A stretch of DNA of 64,000 nucleotides from Rhodospirillales bacterium (GCA_016776725.1 JADHSV010000001.1:98081-162080), one strand, 5' to 3'; numbered from the stretch's first letter, positions 1-9,611 are shown. Notes: generated by a model from the sequence alone, not told the origin. Made by a program: numbers and translations.

Positions 1-1257
1 GCTGCCGCCAATGCGGCGGAAGAAGCGAGGCAAAAGGCCAGCAAAGCGGCTCAGATCGCGGAAAAGGCAAAGACGGAAGCGCGCCGGGCCGTGGCGCGGG
101 CCACCGCGCCGGACGCCACGGCAGAGGTTAAGCAAGAGGCGGCCAAGGCCGAAGCCACTGCTACCGAAGCCGAGGAAACCGCACAAAAGGCGGCAACCGA
201 ATCCAAAGCGGCGGCAGCGGTCGCCGAGGCGGCAGCGCAGGCGGCGAAAATGGCTGAAGCACCGGCTGAGGCTCCCAAGCCACAGGCCGAACCCGCGCCT
301 GCGGCGCCCACCACGCAAACCGCTGCCGCACCGAGCGCTAAACCCGCCGCCGAACCGGCTGCCGAACCGGCCCCCCAGCCTGCCGCCGAGCCCGCCGCTC
401 CGGTGGCGCCGTCTTTCGACGTGGTCAGGATCAACCCGCAGGGCGACACGGTCATGGCCGGACGCAGCCAACCTGGCGCCAAAACAAAGATTCTCGACCG
501 CGGAAAGGTCATCGGCGAGGTAACTGCCGACAAACGCGGCGAATGGGTGTTCGTTCCCGATCAACCGTTGCCGCCGGGCACCAGCGAGTTGACGTTGCAA
601 ACCGAACCCAAATCCGGGCAGGCCGTTGTTTCCCAAAAAACGGTCATGCTGGTGGTGCCGGAACCGGGTAAAGATATTGCTGGCCGACCGACCGAAAAGC
701 CGACCCAGCCGCTGGCCATTTTGGTTCCGACCGAAAAGCCTGAAATGGTGGCCATTCCCGACAAGCCCGCGCCCAGCGTGGTTTTGCAAAAACCCAGCCC
801 CGGCGAGGCAACCCTGCCCCTGACCGTGGATGCGGTGGACTACGACGATGAGGGACGCCTTAGCATCAGTGGCCATGCTCCCGAAATGGCCCTGATTCAG
901 CTTTATCTGGACAATGGGTTCATCGGCCGCGCCACGGCGCAAGAAAACGGCGTGTGGAGCGTCACCCCGGATGTCCGTGTCAAACCGGGCATTTACACCT
1001 TGCGCGCCGATCACGTGGATTCGGCGGGCAAGGTCGTGGCCCGCGTATCCATACCGTTCGCCAGAGCAGAACCGGTTGCGCCGGGACCTGGGCGTTATGT
1101 CATCGTTCAGCCCGGCAACAGTCTGTGGCGTATTGCGCGGCGAACCTACGGATCGGGTTTCGGATATACGGTCATTTACGAGGCCAACGCCGATCAGATC
1201 GCAGACGCCGACCTGATCTTCCCGGGTCAAATATTCGCCCTGCCGAAATCAAACTAG
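1..1257 (+). CDS. LysM-domain envelope protein (5' end outside window)
   Basis: The frame is open from base 1 to the stop at 1257, so only the C-terminal 418 residues are visible. The first 130 residues are rich in Ala, Glu, Lys and Pro, suggesting a coiled coil followed by a Pro/Ala linker. Two Ig-like beta modules follow (about residues 135-190 and 270-345), with phrases such as RINPQGDTVMAGRSQPGA. The last 50 residues are a LysM domain (YVIVQPGNSLWRIARRTYG ... IFPGQIFALP), a peptidoglycan or chitin-binding fold. The likely role is a cell-envelope protein anchored to peptidoglycan. Proteins with this layout are common in Rhodospirillales; no catalytic domain is visible in this part. Confidence 0.85.
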   Translation, partial: AAANAAEEARQKASKAAQIAEKAKTEARRAVARATAPDATAEVKQEAAKAEATATEAEETAQKAATESKAAAAVAEAAAQAAKMAEAPAEAPKPQAEPAPAAPTTQTAAAPSAKPAAEPAAEPAPQPAAEPAAPVAPSFDVVRINPQGDTVMAGRSQPGAKTKILDRGKVIGEVTADKRGEWVFVPDQPLPPGTSELTLQTEPKSGQAVVSQKTVMLVVPEPGKDIAGRPTEKPTQPLAILVPTEKPEMVAIPDKPAPSVVLQKPSPGEATLPLTVDAVDYDDEGRLSISGHAPEMALIQLYLDNGFIGRATAQENGVWSVTPDVRVKPGIYTLRADHVDSAGKVVARVSIPFARAEPVAPGPGRYVIVQPGNSLWRIARRTYGSGFGYTVIYEANADQIADADLIFPGQIFALPKSN

Positions 1258-1273
1258 ATAGGCGGGCTCTGCC

Positions 1274-1960
1274 GTGTTGAAAACCGTTTTCGTACCTATC
1301 CACCGCGCCGGTTGGCCGTTCATCGCGGTCTTCGCGACGATTGCCGTTGGCCTGTCATTCCTGTGGCAGCCTCTGGGCTGGATCGGCGCGATCCTTACGG
1401 TCTGGTGTGCTTGCTTTTTTCGCGACCCGCCGCGCATAACGCCGTCGCGCGAAGGCTTAATCATCAGCCCGGCCGACGGCGTGGTTCAATTGATTGACCG
1501 CGCCGCGCCCCCGCCCGAACTGGACATGGGCGACGAACCACGCAACCGGGTTTGCGTTTTCATGAATGTCTTCAATGTTCACGTAAATCGCGTCCCCGTC
1601 GACGGAACCATCGCCGCCACCCACTACCGGCCCGGCAAATTCTTCAACGCTTCGCTGGACAAGGCGAGCGAATTTAACGAACGCCAAAGCCTGCGCCTGA
1701 CCATGAGCGACGGGCGCGACATCGCCTTCGTGCAAATCGCCGGGCTGGTCGCGCGGCGTATTTGCTGCTTCGTCTCGGCGGACCAGCCGGTCAAGGCCGG
1801 AGAGCGCTTTGGTCTGATCCGGTTCGGCAGCCGCGTGGACGTTTATCTGCCGGACGGCGTTGAGCCCCTTGTCGCCCTGGGGCAACGCACCCTGGCCGCT
1901 GAAACCGTGATTGCCGACATGCAAAACGCGGAACCGGCGCGAACCGGTGAAATCCGTTAA
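1274..1960 (+). CDS. psd: phosphatidylserine decarboxylase proenzyme, short form
   Basis: Decarboxylates phosphatidylserine to phosphatidylethanolamine at the inner membrane. The 228-residue product is the short PSD form usual in alphaproteobacteria. One or two hydrophobic segments lie at about residues 14-48. The SPADG motif (about 65-69), NVHVNR (about 101-106) and RFGSRVD (about 183-189) are visible. In the last, cleavage between Gly185 and Ser186 would create the pyruvoyl cofactor. The start is GTG; no ATG is available near the conserved N-terminus. pssA, which makes the substrate, starts 10 bases after the stop, so the two form a phospholipid operon. Confidence 0.95.
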   Translation: MLKTVFVPIHRAGWPFIAVFATIAVGLSFLWQPLGWIGAILTVWCACFFRDPPRITPSREGLIISPADGVVQLIDRAAPPPELDMGDEPRNRVCVFMNVFNVHVNRVPVDGTIAATHYRPGKFFNASLDKASEFNERQSLRLTMSDGRDIAFVQIAGLVARRICCFVSADQPVKAGERFGLIRFGSRVDVYLPDGVEPLVALGQRTLAAETVIADMQNAEPARTGEIR

Positions 1961-1970
1961 GGTCACAAAA

Positions 1971-2801
1971 ATGGCAAGAACACCGACCCACCGACGCCGA
2001 CGCCTGAGGGCCATGCCCTTCAACCGGATGATCCCCAACATCCTGACCCTGCTTGCCTTGTGCGCCGGGCTTACGGCCATTCGTTACGGCCTCATTGGGC
2101 AATGGGAAAAGGCGCTTCTGGCGATCACGGCGGCGGCGATCCTGGACGGATTGGACGGTCGCATTGCCCGCATCCTGAAAGGGACAAGCAAGTTTGGCGC
2201 GGAACTTGATTCGCTGGCCGATTTTGTCAGCTTCGGGGTGGTGCCGCCCATGCTCCTATACCTTTGGACCCTGCAGGAAGCCGGGCGATTCGGATGGATT
2301 TTGGTGCTTTTGTATTCGGTCTGCATGGTTCTTCGCCTGGCCCGCTTCAACACCTTTCTGGAGGATGTGGAGCAGCCGGCCTGGACCGCCAATTTCTTTA
2401 CCGGTGTCCCGGCCCCCATGGGCGCGGGACTCGTTTTGTTGCCCATGGCCCTTTGGCTGGTCACCGAGAGCGACCTGTTCAGAAGCCCGTACCTGGTTTC
2501 ATTTGTCCTGATCGGTGTCGCCGCCCTGCTGGTCAGCCGAATCCCGACGTTCTCGTTCAAGAAGGTCAAAATCGCCCGCCGCTGGGTTTTGCCGACCATG
2601 TTGATCGTCGGCCTTTATGCCGCACTTCTGATCAATACGCCGTGGGCGACCGTAGCCGCCACCCTGCTGCTTTATCTTGCCAGCATTCCGTTTAGTATGC
2701 GCGCCTATCGCCGAATGCTGGAACGCGGCAGCGATGAAACCGAGACGGACGATATGGACGAGACAGAAGAACCCCTCGACCCAACGACTGCAGACGACTA
2801 A
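1971..2801 (+). CDS. pssA: CDP-diacylglycerol--serine O-phosphatidyltransferase
   Basis: Makes phosphatidylserine from CDP-diacylglycerol and serine, feeding the adjacent psd. The CDP-alcohol phosphotransferase signature is complete at about residues 62-87: DGLDGRIAR, then G, then the two spaced Asp residues of ELDSLADF. Several membrane helices follow. The C-terminus is acidic (SDETETDDMDETEEP). An ATG at 1911 is in frame but would overlap psd by 50 bases; the ATG at 1971, just after the psd stop, gives the usual basic N-terminus and is preferred. 276 residues. Confidence 0.93.
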   Translation: MARTPTHRRRRLRAMPFNRMIPNILTLLALCAGLTAIRYGLIGQWEKALLAITAAAILDGLDGRIARILKGTSKFGAELDSLADFVSFGVVPPMLLYLWTLQEAGRFGWILVLLYSVCMVLRLARFNTFLEDVEQPAWTANFFTGVPAPMGAGLVLLPMALWLVTESDLFRSPYLVSFVLIGVAALLVSRIPTFSFKKVKIARRWVLPTMLIVGLYAALLINTPWATVAATLLLYLASIPFSMRAYRRMLERGSDETETDDMDETEEPLDPTTADD

Positions 2802-2822
2802 ACGAACGCCGCCGTTGCATTA

Positions 2823-3275
2823 TTAGCGGTTCTTGCAAATTCGCCATTCCGCCGAATTCGCCGCACCGGAAGTTCGCTGCATTATCTCGTTGAATACGTG
2901 GGTTTCGACAATTGTCACTTTGCCAAGTGCGCCATTGGCGACGGAGGTCAATCGCGTTGCAACGGTGGTCTTGTTGATCCGTCGGCCCTTCCCGACCTTG
3001 ACGGGTTTTTTGAACATCTCCAGCATGATGGCGTCGCGAATTCGCGGCGACATGGCGCAAAAACGCCTGATGTCCGTATCCTTTGACACTTCAAAAACGA
3101 GGGTCATCGGAAATTGGACGCGCTTTCCTCCGGCGTTAAGGCCGGGCGCCAAAAAAGACGCCAGCCGGACATACGGATTGTCCGAACTCTTGCTGCCTGG
3201 CTTGTCCGCCGCCAACAGCGGTTGAGCCAAAAAAACGCCCAAAAGGAAACCGAGCACAATCCCGACGACCCTCAT
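2823..3275 (-). CDS. small secreted protein, FliL-like pattern
   Basis: 150 residues with a clear signal peptide (MRVVGIVLGFLLGVFLAQPLLAA). The mature part has a beta-strand, a 'P-R-I-R-D-A-I' helix and a 'R-L-T-S-V-A-N-G-A-L-G' segment ending in a beta strand. This resembles the periplasmic domain of FliL-type flagellar basal-body proteins, but the similarity is by pattern only and no flagellar gene is nearby. It converges on pssA. Its ribosome binding site contains a run of ten G on the coding strand five bases from the ATG. Function not established. Confidence 0.7.
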   Translation of the reverse strand: MRVVGIVLGFLLGVFLAQPLLAADKPGSKSSDNPYVRLASFLAPGLNAGGKRVQFPMTLVFEVSKDTDIRRFCAMSPRIRDAIMLEMFKKPVKVGKGRRINKTTVATRLTSVANGALGKVTIVETHVFNEIMQRTSGAANSAEWRICKNR

Positions 3276-3280
3276 TTTCT

Positions 3281-3290
3281 CCCCCCCCCC
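3281..3290. repeat. homopolymer tract C10 (G10 on coding strand)
   Basis: Ten consecutive C on the plus strand, five bases upstream of the ATG of the secreted protein (start at 3275, minus strand). On that strand it reads G10 followed by AGAAA and ATG, so the tract is itself the Shine-Dalgarno region. Such tracts are prone to slipped-strand length change. Confidence 0.9.
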
Positions 3291-3611
3291 GGAGATCTGA
3301 GATATTTCGCCAAACCCAGTGGCCCAGGCTCGGTCGGCGATACACCGTGAAAAAACTGTCCCACGAAAGGTAGGGTCGGCTCACCCAAAATCAAAGGATT
3401 ATTAGGACCGTTTTTTTCCCTTCTTCCGGTATTGCAGACCAACAATGGCCGAGCATCCTTGTGCCAAAACCGACCCGAAAAAAATTGTTCGCTCAAATCC
3501 TTCGATGACATTAAAATAGGCAAAAAGATGGGCGAAAATATTGCGTAACCATCGGTTATCTTCTATTGGGACACTCTGCCCCATTACGAGCAAAGACGGG
3601 ATCCATTCAAA
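3291..3611. other. intergenic region, no gene recognised
   Basis: About 320 bases between divergent genes. It is AT-richer than its surroundings with short T and A runs (around 3413-3419 and 3478-3484). No credible ORF, RNA gene or repeat was found. It must hold the promoters of the secreted protein and of the MarR-PAS gene. Confidence 0.6.
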
Positions 3612-4808
3612 GTGTCACGGAAGTCACAAGCGGAAAAACAGGCGACGATTTCGGTTATTCTGAAGTACGACCTTTTGCGCCACGTTAAACTTCGCGAAGA
3701 CGTGGAAACACGGATGTCCGCCGCGCCCGTCGAAAAATCGGGTCGGACAACGAAGCAATCTCTTTGGGATATTCTGTTCACCCTTCTTGAGGATTATCTG
3801 ACGGCGCGAACCACGGTGATTTCGGACCTGCACGTGGAAACAGGCCTTGCCAAACCGACCGTAACCAGACGCCTGCAGGAACTGGCGTCCATGGATGTCA
3901 TTGCCATCCGAACGGACCCGAATGACCGCCGCTGCCGACTGGTTTCACTGACCGAGGCATACAAAGCGAAGGTCGATCAATTCGTCGACGAATGTTCCAA
4001 CGAATTTCGCGATTTGATTAACATTCACGACAAGCGTGAACGCGACGTGGCTGAAAAGTCTCTGGCGGAAAGCGAAGAACGGTTCAGAGACCTTGTTGAA
4101 GGATCCGTTCAGGCAATTATCATCGCCCAAAATCGACGGTATATCTTTGCCAATCAATCGGCCGCCGACATAATGGGGTATTCCACGCCCGAGGGGGTGT
4201 TAAACCTTCCGGATTCATTTCAACTTGTTGCTCCGCGCGAGCGAGAGCGGATCGAGGGATATCGCGACGCCCGCCTTCGCGGGGAGGATGCTCCCTCCTT
4301 CTACGAATTTGAAGGTGTTCGAAGCGACGGTTCCTCCATTTGGCTGGAGAACCGGGTGAGGGTGGTGAACTGGAAAAACGAACCCGCGATCCAGTTTACG
4401 TTCGTCGATATTACGGCACGCAAGGAAGCCGAGGAGGCGCTACGACAACGCGAGGCCGACTACCGCCTATTGGTGGACAATCAAACCGATCTGGTGGTCA
4501 AGGTCGACCTTGAAGGCCGGTTCCTGTTTGTCAGCCCTTCCTACTGCCGAATGTTCGGCAAAACCGAGGACGAATTGCTTGGCAACGCGTTCATGCCCCT
4601 TGTTCATGAGGACGACCGCGAGGCCACGGCGGAAGCCATGAAGGAACTGTTCGCACCGCCACACACCGCCTACATTGAACAACGGGCGCAAACAAAGGAC
4701 GGATGGCGCTGGCTGGCGTGGCTCGACACGGCCATCCTAGACGAGCATGGAGAGGTAACCGCGATCATCGGCCTGGGGCGCGACATTACCGAAAAACGAA
4801 ATTCCTAA
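3612..4808 (+). CDS. MarR-type winged helix fused to two PAS domains
   Basis: 398 residues, GTG start. Residues about 45-120 form a MarR-like winged helix (ISDLHVETGLAKPTVTRRL recognition region, then TDPNDRRCRLVSLT wing). A short coiled linker leads to PAS 1 (about 150-275, starting ESEERFRDLVEGSVQAIII) and PAS 2 (about 283-395, READYRLLVDNQTDLVVKV). Each ends in the PAC-like DITARKEAEE or DITEKRNS. No kinase, GGDEF, EAL or other output follows, so the DNA-binding domain is probably the output and the PAS domains the sensors. This order is unusual. Ligand and targets are unknown. It ends 4 bases inside the convergent efflux gene. Confidence 0.85.
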   Translation: MSRKSQAEKQATISVILKYDLLRHVKLREDVETRMSAAPVEKSGRTTKQSLWDILFTLLEDYLTARTTVISDLHVETGLAKPTVTRRLQELASMDVIAIRTDPNDRRCRLVSLTEAYKAKVDQFVDECSNEFRDLINIHDKRERDVAEKSLAESEERFRDLVEGSVQAIIIAQNRRYIFANQSAADIMGYSTPEGVLNLPDSFQLVAPRERERIEGYRDARLRGEDAPSFYEFEGVRSDGSSIWLENRVRVVNWKNEPAIQFTFVDITARKEAEEALRQREADYRLLVDNQTDLVVKVDLEGRFLFVSPSYCRMFGKTEDELLGNAFMPLVHEDDREATAEAMKELFAPPHTAYIEQRAQTKDGWRWLAWLDTAILDEHGEVTAIIGLGRDITEKRNS

Positions 4809-7800
4809 GCCGCTGCGGCTTCGGCCCGTTGTTCGCGCCTTTCGCGCCGCCGCACCTTCCAGTCATGCACATTGGCCCGGATCATCAGCGCACTGGGTGT
4901 GACGATCAACGTCAGGATCGAGGCAAAGCCCAAGCCAAATACGATGGCCGCGGAAAGCTGCGCCCACCACTGGCTGGAGGGCGCCCCTATGGTGACCTCG
5001 CGGGTGATGAAATCGATGTTCATCTTCAGCGTCATGGGCAGCAGGCCCAAAATCGTCGTTGCCGTCGTCAGCAGCACCGGCCGCAGGCGCTGCCCGCCGG
5101 TTCGCATGATCGCCTCCCACGGCGTATCCACCTCTTCGCGCAAGCGGTCGAAGGTGTCGATCAGAACGATGTTGTTGTTGACGACAATACCGGCCAGCGC
5201 GATGACCCCGACGCCGGTCATGATGATGCCGAAGGGTTGCCCGGTAATCATCAGCCCCATCAACACGCCGATGGTCGACATGATCACCGCCGACAGGATC
5301 AGGAACGACGAATACATACTGTTAAACTGGGTCACCAAAATGATGGCCATGATGGCGATGGCGATGGAGAAGGCCTTGGTCAGGAAGGCCTTTGACTTTT
5401 CCTGCTCCTCGTCCTCGCCCTTGTAGGTGATACTGATGGCCGGATCGATCCCGGCGTTCGCGACCCAGGCTTGAATTTCGGCCAGTTTCGCCGATGTATT
5501 CACGCCATCGACAACATCGGCCTTGACGCTCATTTCCCGCCAGCCGTCGATACGCTTGACCGTACCGACACTGGGTTCGGCCCGCCTTTGGACGAAATTG
5601 CTAATGGGAACCAAACCGTGCGCCGTGGCAATGCGAACATTGTCCAGTTGTTCCAGAGTCCGGTAGTCGCGCGGATACCGCGAGCGAATATCGATTTCGT
5701 CGTCCGAATCGTCCGGTCTGTATTCGCCCAGCTTGATACCCGTGGTGACCATTTGAAGGGCGTTGCCAACAAGATTGAGGTCGACATCGAACTTCGCGGC
5801 CTGCGCCCGGTTGACGCCGAACTCCCAATCAATACCCGGCAACGGGCGGCTGTCCTCGATATTGATCAACCCGTCAAACTGTTGAAGGCCCTTGAGAATC
5901 TGCTCCGCCGCAATGGGTAACTTGGCCGGATCACGCGCGGTCATTTGAATGTGGATCGGTTTGCCGACCGGCGGCCCTTCCTCCTGCTTGCGCCGATCAA
6001 TGATGATCCCGGCCAGATCGCTGGTGCGTTCGCCAATATCATCGAGAATTTCGTCCGCCGAGCGGCGTAGGTCCCAATCAACAAATTCAAGGGAAATGGT
6101 GCCGATGATGTCCTCGGCCTCCTGCGAATTACCTTCCTTGCCGGTGCGCGCGTAAATCGTGTCAAACTCGCCGGTTGTCGGGATTCGGCTTTCCACTTCG
6201 CGAACCAAAGTGTCCATCTCGTAGACGGAAAGGTTTCCGCGGGCGCGAATTTGAAGCTTGGCGTTCTTGGGCTCGACCTCGGGGAAGAACTCAACCCCCT
6301 GACCGTAATGCCCATACAGGACCGGCATTCCAATCAACAAGACACAGGCAATCATCATCACCTTTGCCGGGTGGCGAAGGGCCACCTTCAGTATCTTCAG
6401 GTACCCCCCGGTTATGCCGCCCAGGCCCAACAGCGAGCTGATTTCGCTGCCCGCCGCCAATGCCTTCATGGTGTTCGCGTTGGCATCACCCGGTTTGCCG
6501 AAATAGCGCCCCATGGTGGGCACGAAAATCAGCGCCATTACCAAGGCTGCGCTTAACACGGCCAATACGGTAATCGGCAGGTATTTCATGAATTCGCCGA
6601 CAACCCCGGTCCAGAAAAGCAGCGGGAAAAACGCCGCCAGGGTGGTCGCTGTTGACGCGGTAATTGGCCAGGCCATGCGCTTGGCGGCCAACAGGTAGGA
6701 TGTTCGGCGGTCCACACCTTCCAGCATTTTGCGATCGGCGTATTCGGTCACCACGACCGACGCATCGACCAGCAAGCCGACGGAAAGGATCAGGCCGAAC
6801 AGAACGACCATGTTAACGGTCAACCCAAACGCCCCGATCACCATGATTCCAGCCAGAAATGACCCCGGCACGGCGATGCCGACCAGTCCGGCCGAACGCA
6901 CGCCCAACGCCGCGACCACCACGATCATGACCAGAATGACGGCAATAATGACGCTGTTTTGCAGATCGACCAGCATATCGCGGATATCGACGGACTGATC
7001 CTGAGCGAAAGACACTTCGACCGCGTTCCGCAGGGCCGCGGGCCAGGCCGTTTTCTCGGAAGCGACAACGGCGCGCACGGCTTCAATGGTTTCAATGATG
7101 TTCTCGCCGGTTCGTTTGGAAACCTCCAGCGTGATCGCCGGCTTGCCGTTGACCCGCGCAAACGAACTGGGATCCTTGAAGGTGCGGCGGATTTCGGCGA
7201 TATCCACTAAACGCACAACCGCATCGCCGTCAACTTTAATTGGAACTTCAAAAACGTCGGATACCGTTTCAAAAAGACCGGGTACCTTGACCGAGAACCG
7301 GCCCTTGCCGGTATCCTGCGCGCCGGCTGCCACCAGAAGGTTGCTACGCTGCATGAAGACGATAGTTTCTCTGATAGTCAGGCCATAGCTTTCCATCTTC
7401 ACCGGATCGATCAGGATTTCGACCAGTTCGTCGCGGTCCCCCACGATCTTGGCTTCCAGCACCGAATTAATGCCTTCGATGCTGTCCTGAAGGTCGCGCC
7501 CCAGACGCACCAGCGCGCGCTCCGGCACGTTACCCGAGAGGGTGACCAGGATAACAGGGAACAGGCTGAAATTGACCTCGTGAACGGTCGGCTCGTCGGA
7601 ATCGTCCGGCAGTTCCGGCTTGGCCAGATCGACCTTTTCGCGAACGTCGTCAAGCGCAGTGTCGGCATCGAACCCGGCCTCGAATTCCAGCAATACGTTG
7701 GCGCCGCCTTCATAACCGGTGGAACGCATTTCCTTCACGCCCTCGATGGCGCGAAGCTCTTTCTCCATGGGGCGGATCAGCAGGCGTTCCGAATCCTCGG

Positions 7801-7969
7801 GAGAAATTCCCTCGTGCGGGATCGTCACGTAGATGATCGGGATGTTGATGTCCGGCGCGGATTCCTTGGGGATGTTGATATATGCAACCGTACCCGCGAA
7901 CAGAATCACGAACAGCGTCAAAAAGACGACACGCGAACGATTGAATGCGAAGTCGATAATTCCAATCAT
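4805..7969 (-). CDS. RND-family efflux transporter, inner-membrane permease
   Basis: 1054 residues, the normal length for an AcrB-like proton-driven exporter. It has the N-terminal helix, a large periplasmic loop, a helix block (about 335-540), a second periplasmic loop and a second helix block (about 870-1040). In TM4 the usual Asp-Asp pair is reduced to one Asp (GLLVDASVVVTEYAD), and the TM10 lysine position reads GIVVNNNIVLID. Both changes are seen in some non-AcrB RND groups. It overlaps the adaptor gene by four bases (ATGA) and belongs to a padR-adaptor-permease operon. Substrate not predictable; no outer-membrane TolC gene is in the window. Confidence 0.92.
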   Translation of the reverse strand: MIGIIDFAFNRSRVVFLTLFVILFAGTVAYINIPKESAPDINIPIIYVTIPHEGISPEDSERLLIRPMEKELRAIEGVKEMRSTGYEGGANVLLEFEAGFDADTALDDVREKVDLAKPELPDDSDEPTVHEVNFSLFPVILVTLSGNVPERALVRLGRDLQDSIEGINSVLEAKIVGDRDELVEILIDPVKMESYGLTIRETIVFMQRSNLLVAAGAQDTGKGRFSVKVPGLFETVSDVFEVPIKVDGDAVVRLVDIAEIRRTFKDPSSFARVNGKPAITLEVSKRTGENIIETIEAVRAVVASEKTAWPAALRNAVEVSFAQDQSVDIRDMLVDLQNSVIIAVILVMIVVVAALGVRSAGLVGIAVPGSFLAGIMVIGAFGLTVNMVVLFGLILSVGLLVDASVVVTEYADRKMLEGVDRRTSYLLAAKRMAWPITASTATTLAAFFPLLFWTGVVGEFMKYLPITVLAVLSAALVMALIFVPTMGRYFGKPGDANANTMKALAAGSEISSLLGLGGITGGYLKILKVALRHPAKVMMIACVLLIGMPVLYGHYGQGVEFFPEVEPKNAKLQIRARGNLSVYEMDTLVREVESRIPTTGEFDTIYARTGKEGNSQEAEDIIGTISLEFVDWDLRRSADEILDDIGERTSDLAGIIIDRRKQEEGPPVGKPIHIQMTARDPAKLPIAAEQILKGLQQFDGLINIEDSRPLPGIDWEFGVNRAQAAKFDVDLNLVGNALQMVTTGIKLGEYRPDDSDDEIDIRSRYPRDYRTLEQLDNVRIATAHGLVPISNFVQRRAEPSVGTVKRIDGWREMSVKADVVDGVNTSAKLAEIQAWVANAGIDPAISITYKGEDEEQEKSKAFLTKAFSIAIAIMAIILVTQFNSMYSSFLILSAVIMSTIGVLMGLMITGQPFGIIMTGVGVIALAGIVVNNNIVLIDTFDRLREEVDTPWEAIMRTGGQRLRPVLLTTATTILGLLPMTLKMNIDFITREVTIGAPSSQWWAQLSAAIVFGLGFASILTLIVTPSALMIRANVHDWKVRRRERREQRAEAAAA

Positions 7970-9051
7970 GATGCGCCGCCATCAGCCTCTTGCACGGGAA
8001 TCACGCGCTGGCCGACACGAACGAACTCCTGGCCGACGGTGATCAGGTTCAATTTTTCGGGAAGCCCGCGCAGCCATACGCCGTCGGGCGTATCGGCGAT
8101 CAGTTCCGCCGGATAAAACTCGACCACGTTCTCATTTCCAACCGCCTTGACGCCGATGATGCCCTCGTCGGAAAGGGTCAGTACGGCCGGTGAAACACGG
8201 TGTGCAAACACGCGGCCCAACGGCAGGCGAAGTTCGGTGGTCAGTCCTTCGGCGATATCGCCGTTCGGGTTGTCAACCTCGACCTCGACGCGGAAAGTTC
8301 GGGTCGCTTCGGCGCCGACCTTGGAAACATAGCTCACGGTGCCCCCGACCTCCTCGCCGGTAACCAGGCGAACGACGCCAAGCGCACCCACCGCAACGGC
8401 GGAAACGTTTCTTTCGGCAACCGATCCGACCACCAGAATGGGATCAAGATCGACGATACGCGCGACCGTGCTGCCAACGTCCACGACATAGCCGATTTCG
8501 GCGGGCAGCCTATCCACCACGCCGGCAAACGGCGCCCGGATGGTGCAGCGCTGGATGTCCAGCTTGATGGCCGCAAGGGCCGCCTTGGCGGATTCCAGAT
8601 CGGCCTTGTTCTGCGCCAGCGTAACGACCGAGCGGAACTGCTTTTTGGACAGTTTCTGCGCGGCTTCATAAGCAATCTTGCGCTGCTCGACCAATGCCTG
8701 GGCCTGGGCAAGGCGGGCCTTGCGGTCATCCATGGCGATGCGCACCAGCACGTCGCCGCGCTTGACCCAATCCCCCTTTTTGACGAGACGCGAGACGACC
8801 CGACCCTTGGTTTCGGTCATGACGTCAACGTTTCGCACGGCCTCGGTGCGGCCAAACAGGAAAATCTCGTTCTCCCGTTCCTGGGCGACCATGGCGCGCA
8901 CGCGCACCTTGGGCAGAACCTCGTCGGCGGCAGCGGTCGCGACAATGGGGTCAACGCCTTCGGTCACGCTGGTCTGGCCGATCTGCCCAGACATGATCCA
9001 GCCGACGACCGAAATGGCGACCAGGACGGCAAATAGATATGAACGTTTCAT
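7966..9051 (-). CDS. RND efflux periplasmic adaptor (HlyD/MFP family)
   Basis: 361 residues with an N-terminal membrane anchor or signal (KRSYLFAVLVAISVVGWIM). It has a lipoyl-like half (KGRVVSRLVKKGDWVKRGD), an alpha-helical hairpin (about 120-170), the returning half (IRAPFAGVVDRLPAEIGYV) and a beta-barrel domain. It links the inner-membrane pump encoded downstream to an outer-membrane channel. Both ends overlap the neighbouring genes by four bases, so translation is probably coupled across padR, the adaptor and the permease. Confidence 0.92.
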   Translation of the reverse strand: MKRSYLFAVLVAISVVGWIMSGQIGQTSVTEGVDPIVATAAADEVLPKVRVRAMVAQERENEIFLFGRTEAVRNVDVMTETKGRVVSRLVKKGDWVKRGDVLVRIAMDDRKARLAQAQALVEQRKIAYEAAQKLSKKQFRSVVTLAQNKADLESAKAALAAIKLDIQRCTIRAPFAGVVDRLPAEIGYVVDVGSTVARIVDLDPILVVGSVAERNVSAVAVGALGVVRLVTGEEVGGTVSYVSKVGAEATRTFRVEVEVDNPNGDIAEGLTTELRLPLGRVFAHRVSPAVLTLSDEGIIGVKAVGNENVVEFYPAELIADTPDGVWLRGLPEKLNLITVGQEFVRVGQRVIPVQEADGGAS

Positions 9052-9611
9052 TGCGCTGCTCCCACGCTTTGCTCACGGGTCGGCGCAGCGTCGGCGTCGG
9101 CCGTATCCGCCAGAACGTGGCGGTTATTTTCCATGAATTCGACGATGGCCCTGTAAATGGACAGGCCGAAGTCGTGAACGAATAACTGGCCGGGGGCCAG
9201 CCCGTCCAAATCCGCGCAGCACATCCCTTCGACGGTAGCGCGGTATTGCCCAAGGTAGTCCTCGAAAATCTCGTCGGCCCGCCCGGTTTCAAGAAAATGG
9301 GCGAAAAACATCATAAACAGATACTCCGAGCGAATTCTGTCTTCGCTGGGGTTCTTGCCGAGCGTTTTGCGAAACGCGGCCAATCCCGCGTCGGTAATGC
9401 GGTAGATTTTCTTGCCGGGGCGTTTTTCCTGCGCCATTTCGGTGCACGTCACCTGTCCGGCTTCCGCCAGAGCTGTCAATGCCGGATAAATCGAGCCATA
9501 CCCCGCCCGATAAAAATGGGCCAGCGGTCCTTCTTCAAGCTGCTTTTTTATCTCGTAACCGCTCGCGTCACCCTGGGTAAGGACGCCCAGACAAAGGGTT
9601 TTCGCATCCAT
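9048..9611 (-). CDS. PadR-family transcriptional regulator
   Basis: 187 residues. The N-terminal winged helix has the PadR features SGYEIKKQLEEG, YGSIYPALTAL and GKKIYRITDAG, followed by a helical dimerisation domain. ATG at 9611 follows a GGAAGG site and gives the standard PadR N-terminus; a longer frame reaching 9785 would read through the AT-rich operator and is rejected. First gene of the efflux operon, so it probably represses itself and the pump until an inducer binds. Confidence 0.9.
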   Translation of the reverse strand: MDAKTLCLGVLTQGDASGYEIKKQLEEGPLAHFYRAGYGSIYPALTALAEAGQVTCTEMAQEKRPGKKIYRITDAGLAAFRKTLGKNPSEDRIRSEYLFMMFFAHFLETGRADEIFEDYLGQYRATVEGMCCADLDGLAPGQLFVHDFGLSIYRAIVEFMENNRHVLADTADADAAPTREQSVGAAQ

